A program made the translations under genes and the position numbers. The notes below the pieces were generated by a model that was not told the DNA's origin, did no database searches, and saw nothing but the letters and a program-made list of their open reading frames with translations. This document shows, piece after piece, positions 34,733-45,286 of a stretch of DNA of 64,000 bases; position 1 is the stretch's first letter, and the number at the start of each line of letters is the position of its first letter. The DNA lies in contig CM031557.1 of NCBI GenBank assembly GCA_018466975.1, positions 372,001 through 436,000 of the forward strand, written 5' to 3'. Source of the DNA: Sparassis latifolia (Eukaryota > Basidiomycota > Agaricomycetes > Polyporales > Sparassidaceae).

Positions 34733-37700
34733 TCAATTCTCCTCTAGTATACCATTGTCATTGTCCACGACCACTTCATCATTCCCACCCATATGTGCAA
34801 CATCAAGGCCGGGTTTTTCAACAACAAAGAATCGTGTCCCAGCCTCTTCAAATGGGTTATGAGGAACCATTGCAATCACTGCCGTAATTGCCTTCACATC
34901 AACAACTCGAAGTGCTGTATCACCCTGAGATGTCAACGACCACAGCGTGTATGATGATGCTTCAAGGAGAGTAGCGTGAGGTTGTGAATAAAGTGAGATA
35001 AGGGCAAGTGACTTGGTCTCATCATTGATTGGCATCTGGAAGTAAAATAGAACTTCTGCAAAGCACAAATTATCATCAAGTAGGAGCTGAACACACATAT
35101 GTACCAGAGAATTAGCTTGAAAAGGTGTGAAGAGGAAGCCTATAACTGACCTTTACATTTCGAGCCATGCGAACATTCCTGAGTGTTTTCTTCTTCTCGT
35201 TCCAAGCAGATCGTGCAACTTGGCCATTAGGAAGCTGAAGACGAGCCCATCTGCGAACCAAAGGAGTAGCCATTGCAGCAGAGTCAACTTCCAGTGCATG
35301 CATGTCGTGAATGTAAACCCAAAGTGCTACTGCCTCGCATTCACGAAGTGGGCCTGCTGTTCTCTGCCTGGCACGTAAAAGAACATAACCACCACCAAGA
35401 TCTACTGCACATCTTGGAAGATGATCTTTAAGTGGCTCTAAGTCTGGAATCATGCTCTTGAGTGCATTCACCTGGGCACGACGAAGTCCACGTTGTGATA
35501 AATTGGCAAATGGATTTGATGGCTGTCGTATCTCCTGACCGAGATTGCCGATTGTGCGTTCCATGGTCCACTGTGAGGAGCATATTGGAGGACTGAGTCG
35601 AACAACTTCCGTGCCAAGATGAATGAGGGAGTGGACACATGGCCAAACAAAGTGGAGACGGTCAACTCGCCTCTGATAGTAGAGCTGTTCAAATCCAATA
35701 CAAAACTGAACTAGTGATTTGTGGGCACGCTGTAGGTCCTTGCTCGTAATCTTATGCTGATTGATTAGTCAGATGCCACAGACAAGCGTGCAGAAATTCT
35801 TCCAGTACTTGTCAGGAAGCACACCATAGAGTAGCCCAGGTCCTAATCCAAAAAGGTAGATGAGAAATTCCCATGCTTTATATCCACTAGAGATTTTCTC
35901 CGCAGAATTACGTGGTGGGCGATCAAAAGAGCCGGGAAGGTATGGTGTTGCATTGGCAACTGCTTGACCATGGACTTTCCAGACATCACCCTGGAGGACT
36001 GCCCAGTCCCAGGTTGTTCTGCTGTCAGTCCTGTCGCAGTCGAAGATGCCACACCAGAGTGGAATGAGAAGATCGGGAAGATTGAGTGATGCGAGATGCA
36101 TGATGTCAGAGCCAAACGACCCAGGAACACCAAATGTGTATCATGATGAAAAGCCAAGAAATATACTTGGCTTTGTGATTCCAGTCTCAAGACGTCTCTT
36201 GCAGTATTGAGTCTCACTGGATGAAGCCAGGAGATAGCGCAGATTTTCCAAGTATTTCTCTGGGGAACACGATGGAATACTGCTGATATCAACATCTTCG
36301 TGGTCACAGCCTTCCACGTCATAGTCCAAAGGCTTGAGCAGTGCCGGATAATAATGTGTACCTCCTGGCTTGTGGTGTCCTTTAGTGTCACAATATAAAT
36401 GACAAGCTTGTCGTCCATGGTGTCCAACAAAGCCATTAAGATACACCATGCCCGGTCCATCAGCTGTAGCAAGGGCGAGAAAAGGGTGAGAAAGGAAGGT
36501 GGTGTCACGTGCAGCATCCCACATACCCAACCCTTCTCACTGAAGTGCAGCGAGGTGATGGAGCCCTGGGAAGAGGAATGAGTCGACATTTTTGGGTTTA
36601 TTTGGACCAGGAATGAAACCACCAGTCAAAACGTGCCTTTTCTTATAGCGTACATCAGGCGAATGGTCGAAGACCACCCAAATGTAAATCCAGCAGTCCG
36701 ATGCCTTATTCCTATAAAGCTGCGCTCCATCAAGGGAGAGCATGAGAATGATGTCGTCAGAATTGATACGACCATCCGCAACTGCGCCGAGATAGTCACT
36801 GTCATCCAGCAGGTCCTCGTATGACGGCAGAGTGCCATCACTTTGTGCGAGAGTCTCGAGGATCTCCTGGGTCCGCTTCTCACGGTAATTGAGATCTGTT
36901 GCACTGGAAGGATTTCGACGAAGTGCTTGCAGTTGTGGGCCAACAGGAATTGTATGAAATTCTTGATGTGCAATTTTCTTCTGCCCACCACTCGCGGCCA
37001 GCTGAATAGGGTCATATCGAGGCTCACTGCACTTTGGACAAGTCTTGAGTTTGGAAAATGGGCCAGTATACGCAATACAGCTATTGATACACATATCGTG
37101 AATGAGGGAGACAACACCACTGAGCTGCGCAACCTGGTGCTTGATTCAGTCATATGAAAGTAGTGTGTCCTCGGGATAGCGTCGCATGATTGCATCACGA
37201 ACACTGTTATACGTCTCCTGCGACGAATTGCCAACTGCAAGGAAGAGGTCGAGTGCAAGGCAAAGACCAGGATCGGCGATGTCAACTGTGTTGCGAGGAG
37301 GGTGGCGAAGACGTTCAAGAGTGTCTGCATCTAATCGCATTCCCTCGTCTTCCAATAATGCACCTTCCAGTGCCCGAATGAACTTCATAGAGAGCTTGGC
37401 TTCGGAAAGATGGGCAAGATCAGTTAGTTCCTCCAAGTCCACGTCCTCTGGAGAAGCAATGTGGATGACATTCGCATGTCCATCGTTGATCGCTGAGAAT
37501 GATGCAGGACCTCCCCGCACGTCTATGTCATCCAATGCGAGACATCCTGGATCCAGGATCTTATCAGGTGGCACTATCTGCATGTCTCCACTTGTGCTCT
37601 TCGCAGATCCACACGACCGGCCGACATCAATAGCACCGTTCTCACTGGGATTCGCGCCCGTGGTCCCGGTTGCAGATACACTGCCTGCTCTGCTCTCGTC

Positions 37701-38154
37701 CAGGTCCAGGTCCTTTGGATGGCTGCTATCTGCATTGTCCTCACTGCTTGTGGTCATCTCTGAGATGTCAACTGACCCCCGGTTCATGTCATTGATCTCA
37801 ACGGAGGGCAGCAGCACACCAAATGTCAACATACAATGTTTCGGAAGGTCAGGGATGCATTTACACACCTCTGGTTCCACGAATTCCCGTCTCCGCTTAG
37901 TAGGCTGGCTTAGTAGGCTGGCTCTGTTCGCCTGTCATCTGTGACATAGCCCCGCGCTTGTGCAGTGACCCTTCCGTAGATTCATCAGGGTCTACGGACT
38001 CCAGGCAGCCAGGCAGCTCGGAAGCAGCCTGTAGAACAAAGCTCTGGAACTCTGTAGAGTGCTGCACCTTGTTGTGATGACGGAAGGTGGAGGGAGAAAC
38101 AAGCTTGCCGGCACATCTTGTACAATGACAAGGTACTCTTTGCGCAGTAGACAT
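34733..38154 (-). pseudogene. Tnp2-type CACTA transposase, inactivated
   Basis: Minus strand, main reading path 38154-35151 and last exon 35086-34733. N-terminal zinc-finger-like CHCTRCAGKLVSPSTFRHHNK; an acidic linker; then Tnp2 core blocks MCINSCIAYTGPFS, CPKCSEPRYD, DYLGAVADGRI, LSLDGAQLYRNKASDCWIY, PGPNKPKNVDSFLFPGLHH, TFGVPGSFGSDIMHL, TTWDWAVLQG and a C-terminal WSLTSQGDTALRVVDVK block. Lesions: in-frame TGA at 37148-37146, 36539-36537, 36143-36141 and 35771-35769, each where the frame continues perfectly afterwards, and a 13-bp tandem duplication (37898-37923) that shifts the frame after the zinc-finger exon. The protein cannot be made as is. The stops are consistent with CGA to TGA change (inferred). 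Confidence 0.92.
37898..37923. repeat. 13-bp tandem duplication inside the transposase
   Basis: TAGTAGGCTGGCT occurs twice back to back. One copy would keep the upstream frame (...QSQPTK) open into the downstream EPEVCKC frame; two copies give an immediate stop. Confidence 0.85.
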
Positions 38155-38725
38155 GGCAGACAGATTGGGAGATACAAAGCTTCAATGTATTGGTTCATGT
38201 GGCGGACGTACAGCGCCGACGCGAAGAGAGACAAGTCGAAGTAACTAAGTCATAGCCGGCAGCCGCCGCAGGTAGCAAGATGTGGAAATCGGGCAGAGTC
38301 ATGCTACTTGTACAAATTGTAATGTACATAGAGACACACAGAGACTCAGGGAGACACGACGTGCTTGCCGCATGAGCAACATGTACTACGTGTGAAAGTA
38401 TTCACCCAATCTCTCGACGCCTCTCGATTGACCAGAAAGGGTATCTCTCTCTCTCTATTTGTCTCGTAGCACCTCGTGTCAATTTTGACTGGGACCCAAG
38501 TTCGGTTGCCTGCCCGGTAGTTGTCCCCTGCCACCAGGCGGTAACTGCCAGTTACATAGAGGATAATTAGTGGGTCACTACAAAGTATCTACGGCAGGTA
38601 AATGACAGGTATCTTAGTCCATGTAACGAATGGTTAGTTGATTATAGTTACCCATTAGATGCACGGTATGTAATCAGCGGTTACAGGCTAAGTACCGACC
38701 AAACCTTTTCGGACCCGGTATCCGC
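38155..38725. other. CACTA right subterminal region / transposase promoter
   Basis: Non-coding. A CT microsatellite at 38445-38458 and clustered GTTACC/GGTAACTG/GGTATCC motifs between 38500 and 38725, mirroring the left end. Confidence 0.6.
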
Positions 38726-38856
38726 CCGGTACCCGGCTCGTCTGGTGGTGTAGATACTGCAGGCTACTTCAACCTATACTTATGTACGCTGCCCGCAGTA
38801 CCCTGAACCACACAAATCAGACCATTCAAAAGGGCACGAATCGCTAAATTATGAAG

Positions 38857-38948
38857 TGGACATTCAGGGGATTGAACCCTGGACCTCACGCAAGATCAAG
38901 ATTCGATTATTATGCGAAGCGTGCGCGCTACCACTGTGCCAAATACCC
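38857..38948 (-). tRNA. tRNA-Ala(CGC) with a 20-nt intron
   Basis: Minus strand 38948-38857. The acceptor stem GGGTATT/AATGTCC pairs fully, with the G3-U70 wobble that marks alanine tRNAs, and the discriminator base is A. D arm GCAC-AGTGGTA-GCGC, anticodon stem CACGC/GCGTG, loop TTCGCA.. giving anticodon CGC, variable AGGTC, T arm CAGGG-TTCAATC-CCCTG. The 27 nt between the anticodon stem halves leave a 20-nt intron at the usual position after base 37. Lies 106 bp from the CACTA right end and 187 bp upstream of csn1. Confidence 0.9.
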
Positions 38949-39135
38949 TCCCGACACCACTCATTTAAGTTTCTGATCAAAGGTCAGGGAGGCCCCGATG
39001 ATCCTTGCACCAGTACCAAACTACAGTACTTCCTCTCCACGACTCGGGCGTGCTCCAGAACGTCCAAAGTAGTGGGAACGTGGGAGCTTACGGATTCGAA
39101 GGACTCAGTCTGAGAGACGACACGGACTTGTCAAC

Positions 39136-41064
39136 ATGGATATCGATATCGTCGAGGAGAATGAGCAGCAGCTTCAGCCAGAGCCAGTCAAAGTCACCGG
39201 CAAACGGCCTGCCAACCTACCAGTCGACGAGGCCCACCCTTTTGACCTCGAGGCGTACATCTCAAGCTACAAAGGTCCGTGGCTCTCCGTCCGTCTGTCG
39301 GCGGTCATACCGTTGTGCTCGTTGCTGAGCTTAAGGGCCTTTCAGGACGTACATACGTGGACCGTCTGGTGCAGATAATTGCGTTATGCCCATCGATAGC
39401 GGCGCAGGCCCTGCAGCTTGCCCTACTGGAGGTGTTCCAGATGCGCGACGTAAACCTGTATCGCACGGTCCTGTCCACATATGAGCAGGTGTCTGTTGCT
39501 TCCAATGGCCAACTCCCGCTAGTCGGTGACATCGCGCCACTGAACCAGAAGTGGATAGACGAGACGAATCAGAAGAATCAGGTCGATCGGACGAAGCTCG
39601 AGGTCGAGCTGAAGACGTATACAAGCAACATGATCAAGGAGAGCATCCGGGTTCGTGGTTATCCTCTCGTTAGTCTCCTCATCTCGATGCTGACAAGTGC
39701 ACAGATGGCGCAACGAGATTTGGGCACGTTCTACCGCTCAGTCGGGGACCACACAGCAGCACTGAAGTACACCTCCAAATCCCGCGAGTTCTGTACAACA
39801 AACCAGCATGTCCTGGACATATGTCTTTCCATACTCGAGGTGCGTTCGCCGTATTTATCTACATCGTCCTGCAGGTACTACTGTACTCACGCGTCACTCA
39901 GCTGCTCATCGAGTACCGCAACTACGCGCACATCTCAACATATGCCTACAAGGCTGACACTGCGCTAGAGGCCACAGCCAACATGGTGCGTGCGAACAGC
40001 AACAGTGCCGGTGCGACGGCGCCTGCGTCGCAGCCGAGTGTGAAGGAACGGGTGACGGCAGAGCGAGAGAAGGTGCAGACGAAGCTCGACGTTGCGATGG
40101 CCTTGTCACATCTTGGGCAAGGCAACTACGAGAAAGCGGCGGGCGCGTTCGTGAAGATCGGTCCTATCAAGGGCCTGGGCGACTGGACGGGCAGGGTAGG
40201 TTCACCCATTTCAGCATGCCACCAGTTCCGCTGACTGGTCTGTTGTTGCGATGAATGGTACAGATCGTCGCACCTGGGGATATCGCGATATATGCGACGC
40301 TATGTGTGCTTGCGACCTTCACACGAGGCGCGATCCGTGCTCAAGTGCTCGACAACGATAATTTCGGAGTGTACATCGAGCAGGAACCATACGTCCGCGA
40401 GCTCATCGAGGCGTACATGGGCAACCGGTTCAAGGCCGTTCTTGAGATTCTCGACCGCTACACCGTTCGTCAACCAACTCTCAAATTTCAGTGATAGAAA
40501 TCTGATCATTATCTGGTTGTCCTTCCGCAGACACGCCATTTCATCGACATTCACCTCTCCGTGCACGTCACGAATCTCACCAACCTTATCCGCAGTCGGG
40601 CACTTGTGTTATACTTCCAGCCTTTCGCGTCGATCAAGCTAGAGCGCATGAGCACCGCATTCGGGTGGACCATTGAGGAGCTCGAGGAACAGGTGGTCTC
40701 GCTCATCCAGGCAGGCGAGATCAAGGCGCGCATCGATAGGCAGAACAAGGTTTGCTAGTTCTCGCTTGCACCAACGCCCTACAGACACTGACGCGCGTGG
40801 CTCGTTGTACAGATCCTGAAGGCGCGAGAGGTCGACCAGCGTACAGCGTTGTTCACCCGCGCGGTCAAGACCGGGGCGGACATGCAAGCGGCGAACCGCA
40901 AACTCCTGCTGCGCCTGCGTCTGTGCGTGCCATTTTAAGCTCCTTCGTGTTGCAGTCATGCTCATAGAGGGTGACTCTATAGACAGCAAGCGGACCTCGT
41001 AGTGAAGGCCCCGAAGGGCCAGTCTCTGATGCCCCATTCCAGTGAACTTGTCAACATGTATTGA
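39136..41064 (+). CDS. csn1: COP9 signalosome complex subunit 1
   Basis: Eight exons: 39136-39274, 39346-39650, 39705-39839, 39902-40195, 40264-40464, 40531-40749, 40813-40922 and 40983-41064; 494 aa. The N-terminal MDIDIVEENEQQ leads to FDLEAYISSYKGRTYVDRL, then helical-repeat text (MIKESIRMAQRDLGTFYRSVGDHTAALKYTSKSREFC), GDIAIYATLCVLATFTR, and a C-terminal PCI domain (VTNLTNLIRSRALVLYFQPFASIKLERMSTAFG...LEEQVVSLIQAGEIKARID). CSN removes Nedd8 from cullin-RING ligases; Csn1 is a scaffold subunit (known). The related proteasome lid subunit Rpn7 is the alternative, but GRTYVDRL and the C-terminal tail fit CSN1 better. The last exon uses acceptor 40981-40982, giving QQADLVVKAPKG. Convergent with nop53. 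Confidence 0.88.
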
Positions 41065-41375
41065 CCTGTGCATCTGCTAGAACCGTTCATGATCTGTCAC
41101 TTTTCTTATGTAACTCTAACACTCTCGAATTGACTGTTATGTAGCAAAGACATTCGCATTGTTGGTATCTCTCACTGGATTATCTTGATCGACCATGGTG
41201 ATTAATCGAGCGGCAACTAAGCTGAAGCCCTAGATCTGATTCCGCTAGTCAACTTGCGGTTGTATCTAATTGCAAGTCCTGCCCGAAATGCGACACTTTG
41301 CAGTACTGCGTTGGGCGCGCGCGCGTCTCCAGCTGCTCAGGCTTGTAGAGAGAGAACTCGAAGAGCATGTACTAC
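41065..41375. other. Convergent 3' intergenic
   Basis: 311 bp between the csn1 and nop53 stop codons. Nothing recognised. Confidence 0.5.
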
Positions 41376-43092
41376 TCAGTGTTCTCTGTCGAACCGCTTG
41401 AAGGCATGCTTCTCATACTCCTTCACCTTTATCTTGCGTTTCTTGGGTCTGCAAAAGATCAACGTGAGCACGGGCCAGGCACTCAGTGTAGGACTATACG
41501 CACAGCACCGGAACGCGCGGCTCGATGAGTGCACGATGTTGCATGCTCAAAAATCGGTCGCGGAACAGGTTGCCCTCAGGCTATCGCCACAAGATTGAGG
41601 GGGTAGTTCAAAATTACATCGATGGTCACAACGCACCTTCAATGCTCTCAGGCTCTCGGTCAGATCCTCGCCCAGCTGAACATCGACGTTCCCTTCGGGG
41701 ACCTTGTGCTTCCCGAGCTTCTGGCCCCCAAGACCTTTTGCGAGCTTCTCGCGTAGCGCCGCCTGACGCTGCTCACGCAGGCGCTGCCGCGTCGCGAGTT
41801 TGCGGCCCATCGCTTTGCGCAGGGCCTTGGCGGAGTCGATTGATGTTAGCATCCGCTTTTTTGCCGCCTTTTCTGTGAGCGCACGTTGCTTTCCGACCGA
41901 ACAGTGAGACAGAATTCGGCGCAATATCATGGAGAATGGGAGGGACTCACCTCTGCAAGCCGCCTCTCCGCCTTCCTCCTCTCCTGCTTCGTCTTCCGCC
42001 GAGGCATCTTCGCCGGTAGACGTGGCTCGGCTTCTGAGCCGTCCTGGTCGCTATGTTCCTCGGCGTGCTCGTCCACCGTCATTCCTGGCGCGACGTCCTC
42101 TGCGTCTGCGCCCGCTTCAACAAGGCCCCCCAGTACCTTCGCTTTTGCCGCTTCGAGCGCTTCTGCGTCCTTGAGTCGACGCTCCTCGATCTCGTGTGCA
42201 GTGCGCAAAAGCTCTTGGTGCGAGGTGACGAGGGGGTTGTACGAGGTACCCTCATGAGGTGTCGGTACGGCGGAGAGAGTGATGTGTGAGCGTGGGTGAG
42301 GTGTATTGGGATGCTGCGTTATGCAGAGCGTCAGCGATTGGGAAAAAAAGAAAACGATCATAGCAGAATGCATACGATCCAAGAAAACGTAGGCGTACTT
42401 TCACCTTCGTTCCCTCTGCCAGCTCTTCATCCCAGACATCGTATCCGCCGCTCTTCCGCGCTGCTTCGCTGACCTCGAGCATCGCACTCCCGCTGCCAAA
42501 CTCCGTTGGGTCTATCATGGCGTTGAACGGTCCCCGCCTGACACGTTTGCCCATTCGCAACAAACGCCCCTTCTCCTCGTGTGTCAATTTTCGTTTCACG
42601 CCCGCAGCGACCGTGGTCGTGGTGCGTGAAAAGACGGCAGGAAAGGCGGAGCGCTGTGCGAGGATCTTGGCGGAGGTGAGGAGGGAGGTGGAGAACCTCG
42701 GCAGGGATTTTCGGACTGCGCGGCTTGAGCATGAAATGATTGGTACAGGGGGGATTCACGAACGTACCTCGTTCATCGCCCTTGACATCGATCAAGAACA
42801 GCTGGTCGTTTGTCTTGTCCTTAACAATTCCTCTGCAGTGCAGTAACCGGCTGTTAGCTGTTTTATTTCACGCCACCGTACAACGAAGTGCTCACCCTGC
42901 AACTCTTTCTTCCGCCCTCGCTTCCTCCAAGCCCTCCTCGACCTCTTCGAGGTCGACATTCTTCCGCCATGCACGCTTACCCTTCCGGCTGCTCTGGTTT
43001 CGCTGCGCAGGGGCGCCCACGGACGATCCTGGTACCTTTTGGCCCTTCGCTTGCGATAAGGAACGTTGCGACTTCACCAGAGTTGAGGCCAT
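41376..43092 (-). CDS. nop53: Ribosome biogenesis protein Nop53
   Basis: Seven exons on the minus strand: 43092-42896, 42832-42768, 42715-42399, 42313-41951, 41888-41637, 41580-41504 and 41448-41376; 447 aa. Family landmarks: KGKRAWRKNVDLEEVEEGLEEARAEERV near the N-terminus, NDQLFLIDVKGDE, KILAQRSAFPAVFSR, GTSYNPLVTSHQELLRTAHEIE, a long basic charged helix, the RAMGRKL-like text and the C-terminal EPRVPVLPKKRKIKVKEYEKHAFKRFD. Nop53 (GLTSCR2) works in the nucleolus on late 60S maturation and recruits the exosome helicase Mtr4 (known). All phases agree. The open frame upstream of 43092 runs into the tRNA-Gly gene, so 43092 is the sensible start. Confidence 0.93.
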
Positions 43093-43199
43093 GATTCGTC
43101 TCGAGTCTGGACGAATTGAACTTTGATTGAACTGCACGACCATTTTCCTTGAACAAGCTTTCTTACGTATAAAGAGGAATAGTTGGTATACATTTCGAA

Positions 43200-43270
43200 G
43201 CATTAATGGGGTAGTGGTAACCTGGGTCGTTGCCATCGACCCGCCGGGGGTTCGATTCCCCCTTAGTGCA
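43200..43270 (+). tRNA. tRNA-Gly(GCC)
   Basis: 71 nt, no intron. Acceptor GCATTAA/TTAGTGC (one T-G pair), D arm GGGTAGTGGTAACC, anticodon arm GGTCG-TTGCCAT-CGACC (anticodon GCC), T arm GGGGG-TTCGATT-CCCCC, discriminator A. Sits 108 bp upstream of nop53 on the opposite strand. Confidence 0.93.
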
Positions 43271-43669
43271 TGACGTGGGGGCGAGGCTTTGGGAAAGTTT
43301 CACCTCTCCCCTCTGTCTTGGCGGAGGAAGGAAGTGTGGATAAGTTTACCGCAAAATGCGCCGGTCGTATATTTTAGACAACTTTGGTTGGCGTACGTAC
43401 AGTACGGCAGAGAACGAGGTATTAGCTCATCTTTCCACCTTCGCGCAGTTTCCGCGAGATCCATCCTTCCTCTTAAATGTTCGCGTAAAAGTATGGTGTT
43501 CGATTAAGCGTGTTTCGTGCTATATACTACAAGCGGGCCCATTGAATAACTTATTGCTACGACGGTTGATACAACAATTGCGCAAAAGCCTAAGGAATGA
43601 CAGGGCAGAAATACAAATGTCAGATTTGTGGCATCCACTCCTTTGAGGATGGAGCTCGTGTGAACTAAT
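43271..43669. other. Intergenic, no gene recognised
   Basis: About 400 bp between tRNA-Gly and the 3' end of the universal-stress-protein gene. Confidence 0.5.
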
Positions 43670-44802
43670 TCATCGGGTCATGGATGTGACCATCGGGACC
43701 GGCAGTCCACTTCCCCCATGGCTGCGTGCATTGGTCCACCTAAACGCAAAAATCAGCTCTCGCCACGAAAGACGAGGGAAAAGAGACGCACTCTTCGAAA
43801 TGCGAGCCGCGCTTCGGGTCCGCGCGGCGTTTCGCCCGCGTCTTGCGCACCTTGCTCTCCGGCCGCACCACGATGATGGGCACGGGCGAGTGCGAGAGGC
43901 AATATCTAGCCCGACATCAGCGTTCTTCCGCGTAGAGATAAGAGAATGCCGGAACAGCAACACGCACTTGGAGATGCTCCCAACGCCGGGCGCGCCGAAC
44001 GCGGCGCCCCAGGCCTGCATCATGCTGCGTTGGCCGCGGGTGCCGACGACGATTGAGTCGGGGCGGTAGAGCGCGATCAGGCGGTCGATCGCCTGCGGGA
44101 CCTTGCCCGCGATGTACTCGACGATGATCGAGAGCTTGCGGTCCGGGTCGTACTCGACGCACTTCTCTTGGATGTGGTGCATGAGCTCGCGGGCGTCCTC
44201 GCGATACTGTTCGTGCTCCTTGCCTGCATGAGAGGGTGTCAGCGTTGGGTCAGTGCAGAGGAATGGAGGGACTGGCGCGCACTGAGCTCTTCGCTGTCGA
44301 CGCCCCTGAAGACGATCAACTCGTCGCCGTCCTGGACGAGGGAGTCGAGGACCCAGTCGAGGGCCTGCGTGCCGCTCTCGTCTGGGCTGGAAGCACAAAG
44401 GAAGACGCGGGTACCGCGGTTGCGGGAGTAACCATCGCTCTGGACGTGGAGGGTGTACGAGAACATGCTTGCGGCCGGGTTCTCGAGCGTATCGAAGGAG
44501 ACCTTGGGGGTGTAACCCTGGGAGGCAACGAGCGGTGACCCGGCGTACGGCGCCGGGGTGACGAAGATCGCAGATGGGGACGAACTGGATGAGGGTGAGG
44601 GGATGCCGGGGGAGGTGGTGGCAGATGGGACATCAAGTAGCGGTGAGCCGGCGGGAAGCGGGGTTGGAGAGGGCAGGAGAGACGAGCGCGAGAGACCGGG
44701 CGACGGCGGGGATTGGCACGATGGTGTATTTGGGCGAGAGTGTTTCATCGCGGAGCGCAGCGGGATCGGGAGGTTACGCGGGTGGTCGGGTGACAGACTC
44801 AT
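43670..44802 (-). CDS. Universal stress protein (UspA) domain protein
   Basis: Four exons on the minus strand: 44802-44283, 44223-43968, 43905-43792 and 43739-43670; 319 aa. The first ~110 residues are Ser/Pro-rich (SPSSSSSPSAIF). The Usp fold follows: RVFLCASSPDESGTQALDWVLDSLVQDGDELIVFRGVD, then the helix AREL-HHIQEKCVEYDPDRKLSIIVEYIAGKVPQAIDRLIALYRPDSIVVGTRG, the nucleotide-loop region GTRGQRSMMQAW...GSISK, and the last strand YCLSHSPVPIIVVRPE. A basic tail ends the protein. Fungal members with Ser/Pro-rich N-termini are common; their exact roles are unknown. Divergent from the WW-domain gene. Confidence 0.88.
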
Positions 44803-45286
44803 CTTGTGTAGTTGCTCCGAGTATACGTTTACGACTGTAAAGAGATACCCAGAGGTACCTACGATACAACGATATCAGAAAGATGTGCGTGCATACATGA
44901 GGAGGGGAAGAGCAAATACCAAGATGTTCCTAAGGAATACGAGATTTCCGGGTCTGCGAATACACAAATCCACGGAGCAACATGATTGATAGCTCAGAGC
45001 AAAGGTGTGAAACGTACCAGAGAGGCGTTGCGGATGGCCAGACGAGTAATGTGAACTAAGGACGTTATGCAACGCTCTGCAAGCCTGATCAAGCAGTTCA
45101 GCAGTCAGTGTTCAAGGTGCACCAAGGTATACACGGGAAACATACGCACCGATGAGAGGTGGACGTGGTGGTTCAGGTTAGCGGTGAATGCGGCCAGTGA
45201 TGCAGCCGGGACACTATATACCGGCCCGGGCGTTGCAGTGTTTCTTGCAGGGGATCGGAGTTTGAATTACTTCGACCTAGACAGCC
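44803..45286. promoter_or_regulatory. Shared promoter between divergent genes
   Basis: 484 bp between the start codons of the UspA-domain gene (-) and the WW-domain gene (+). No TATA box stands out. Bidirectional use is inferred from layout. Confidence 0.4.

Larger units (their letters stand above)
30397..38750. mobile_element. CACTA (EnSpm) DNA transposon, 8354 bp, complete ends
   Basis: Terminal inverted repeats: left 30397-30421 begins CACCACCAGACGAGCC, right 38726-38750 is its exact reverse complement (25 bp perfect, then about 10 bp with two mismatches). Flanked on both sides by TA (30395-30396 and 38751-38752), consistent with a 2-bp target duplication. Subterminal regions carry clustered GGTACC/GGATACCC/GTTACC motifs in both orientations. 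It encodes, on the minus strand, a Tnp2-type transposase (broken) and an accessory protein. CACTA elements move by cut-and-paste using a DDE transposase that binds subterminal repeats (known). Confidence 0.93.

Noticed and set aside
39136..41064. Proteasome lid subunit Rpn7 instead of CSN1
   Set aside because: Both are PCI proteins, but the GRTYVDRL start region and the tail after the PCI domain fit CSN1; the choice rests on remembered patterns.
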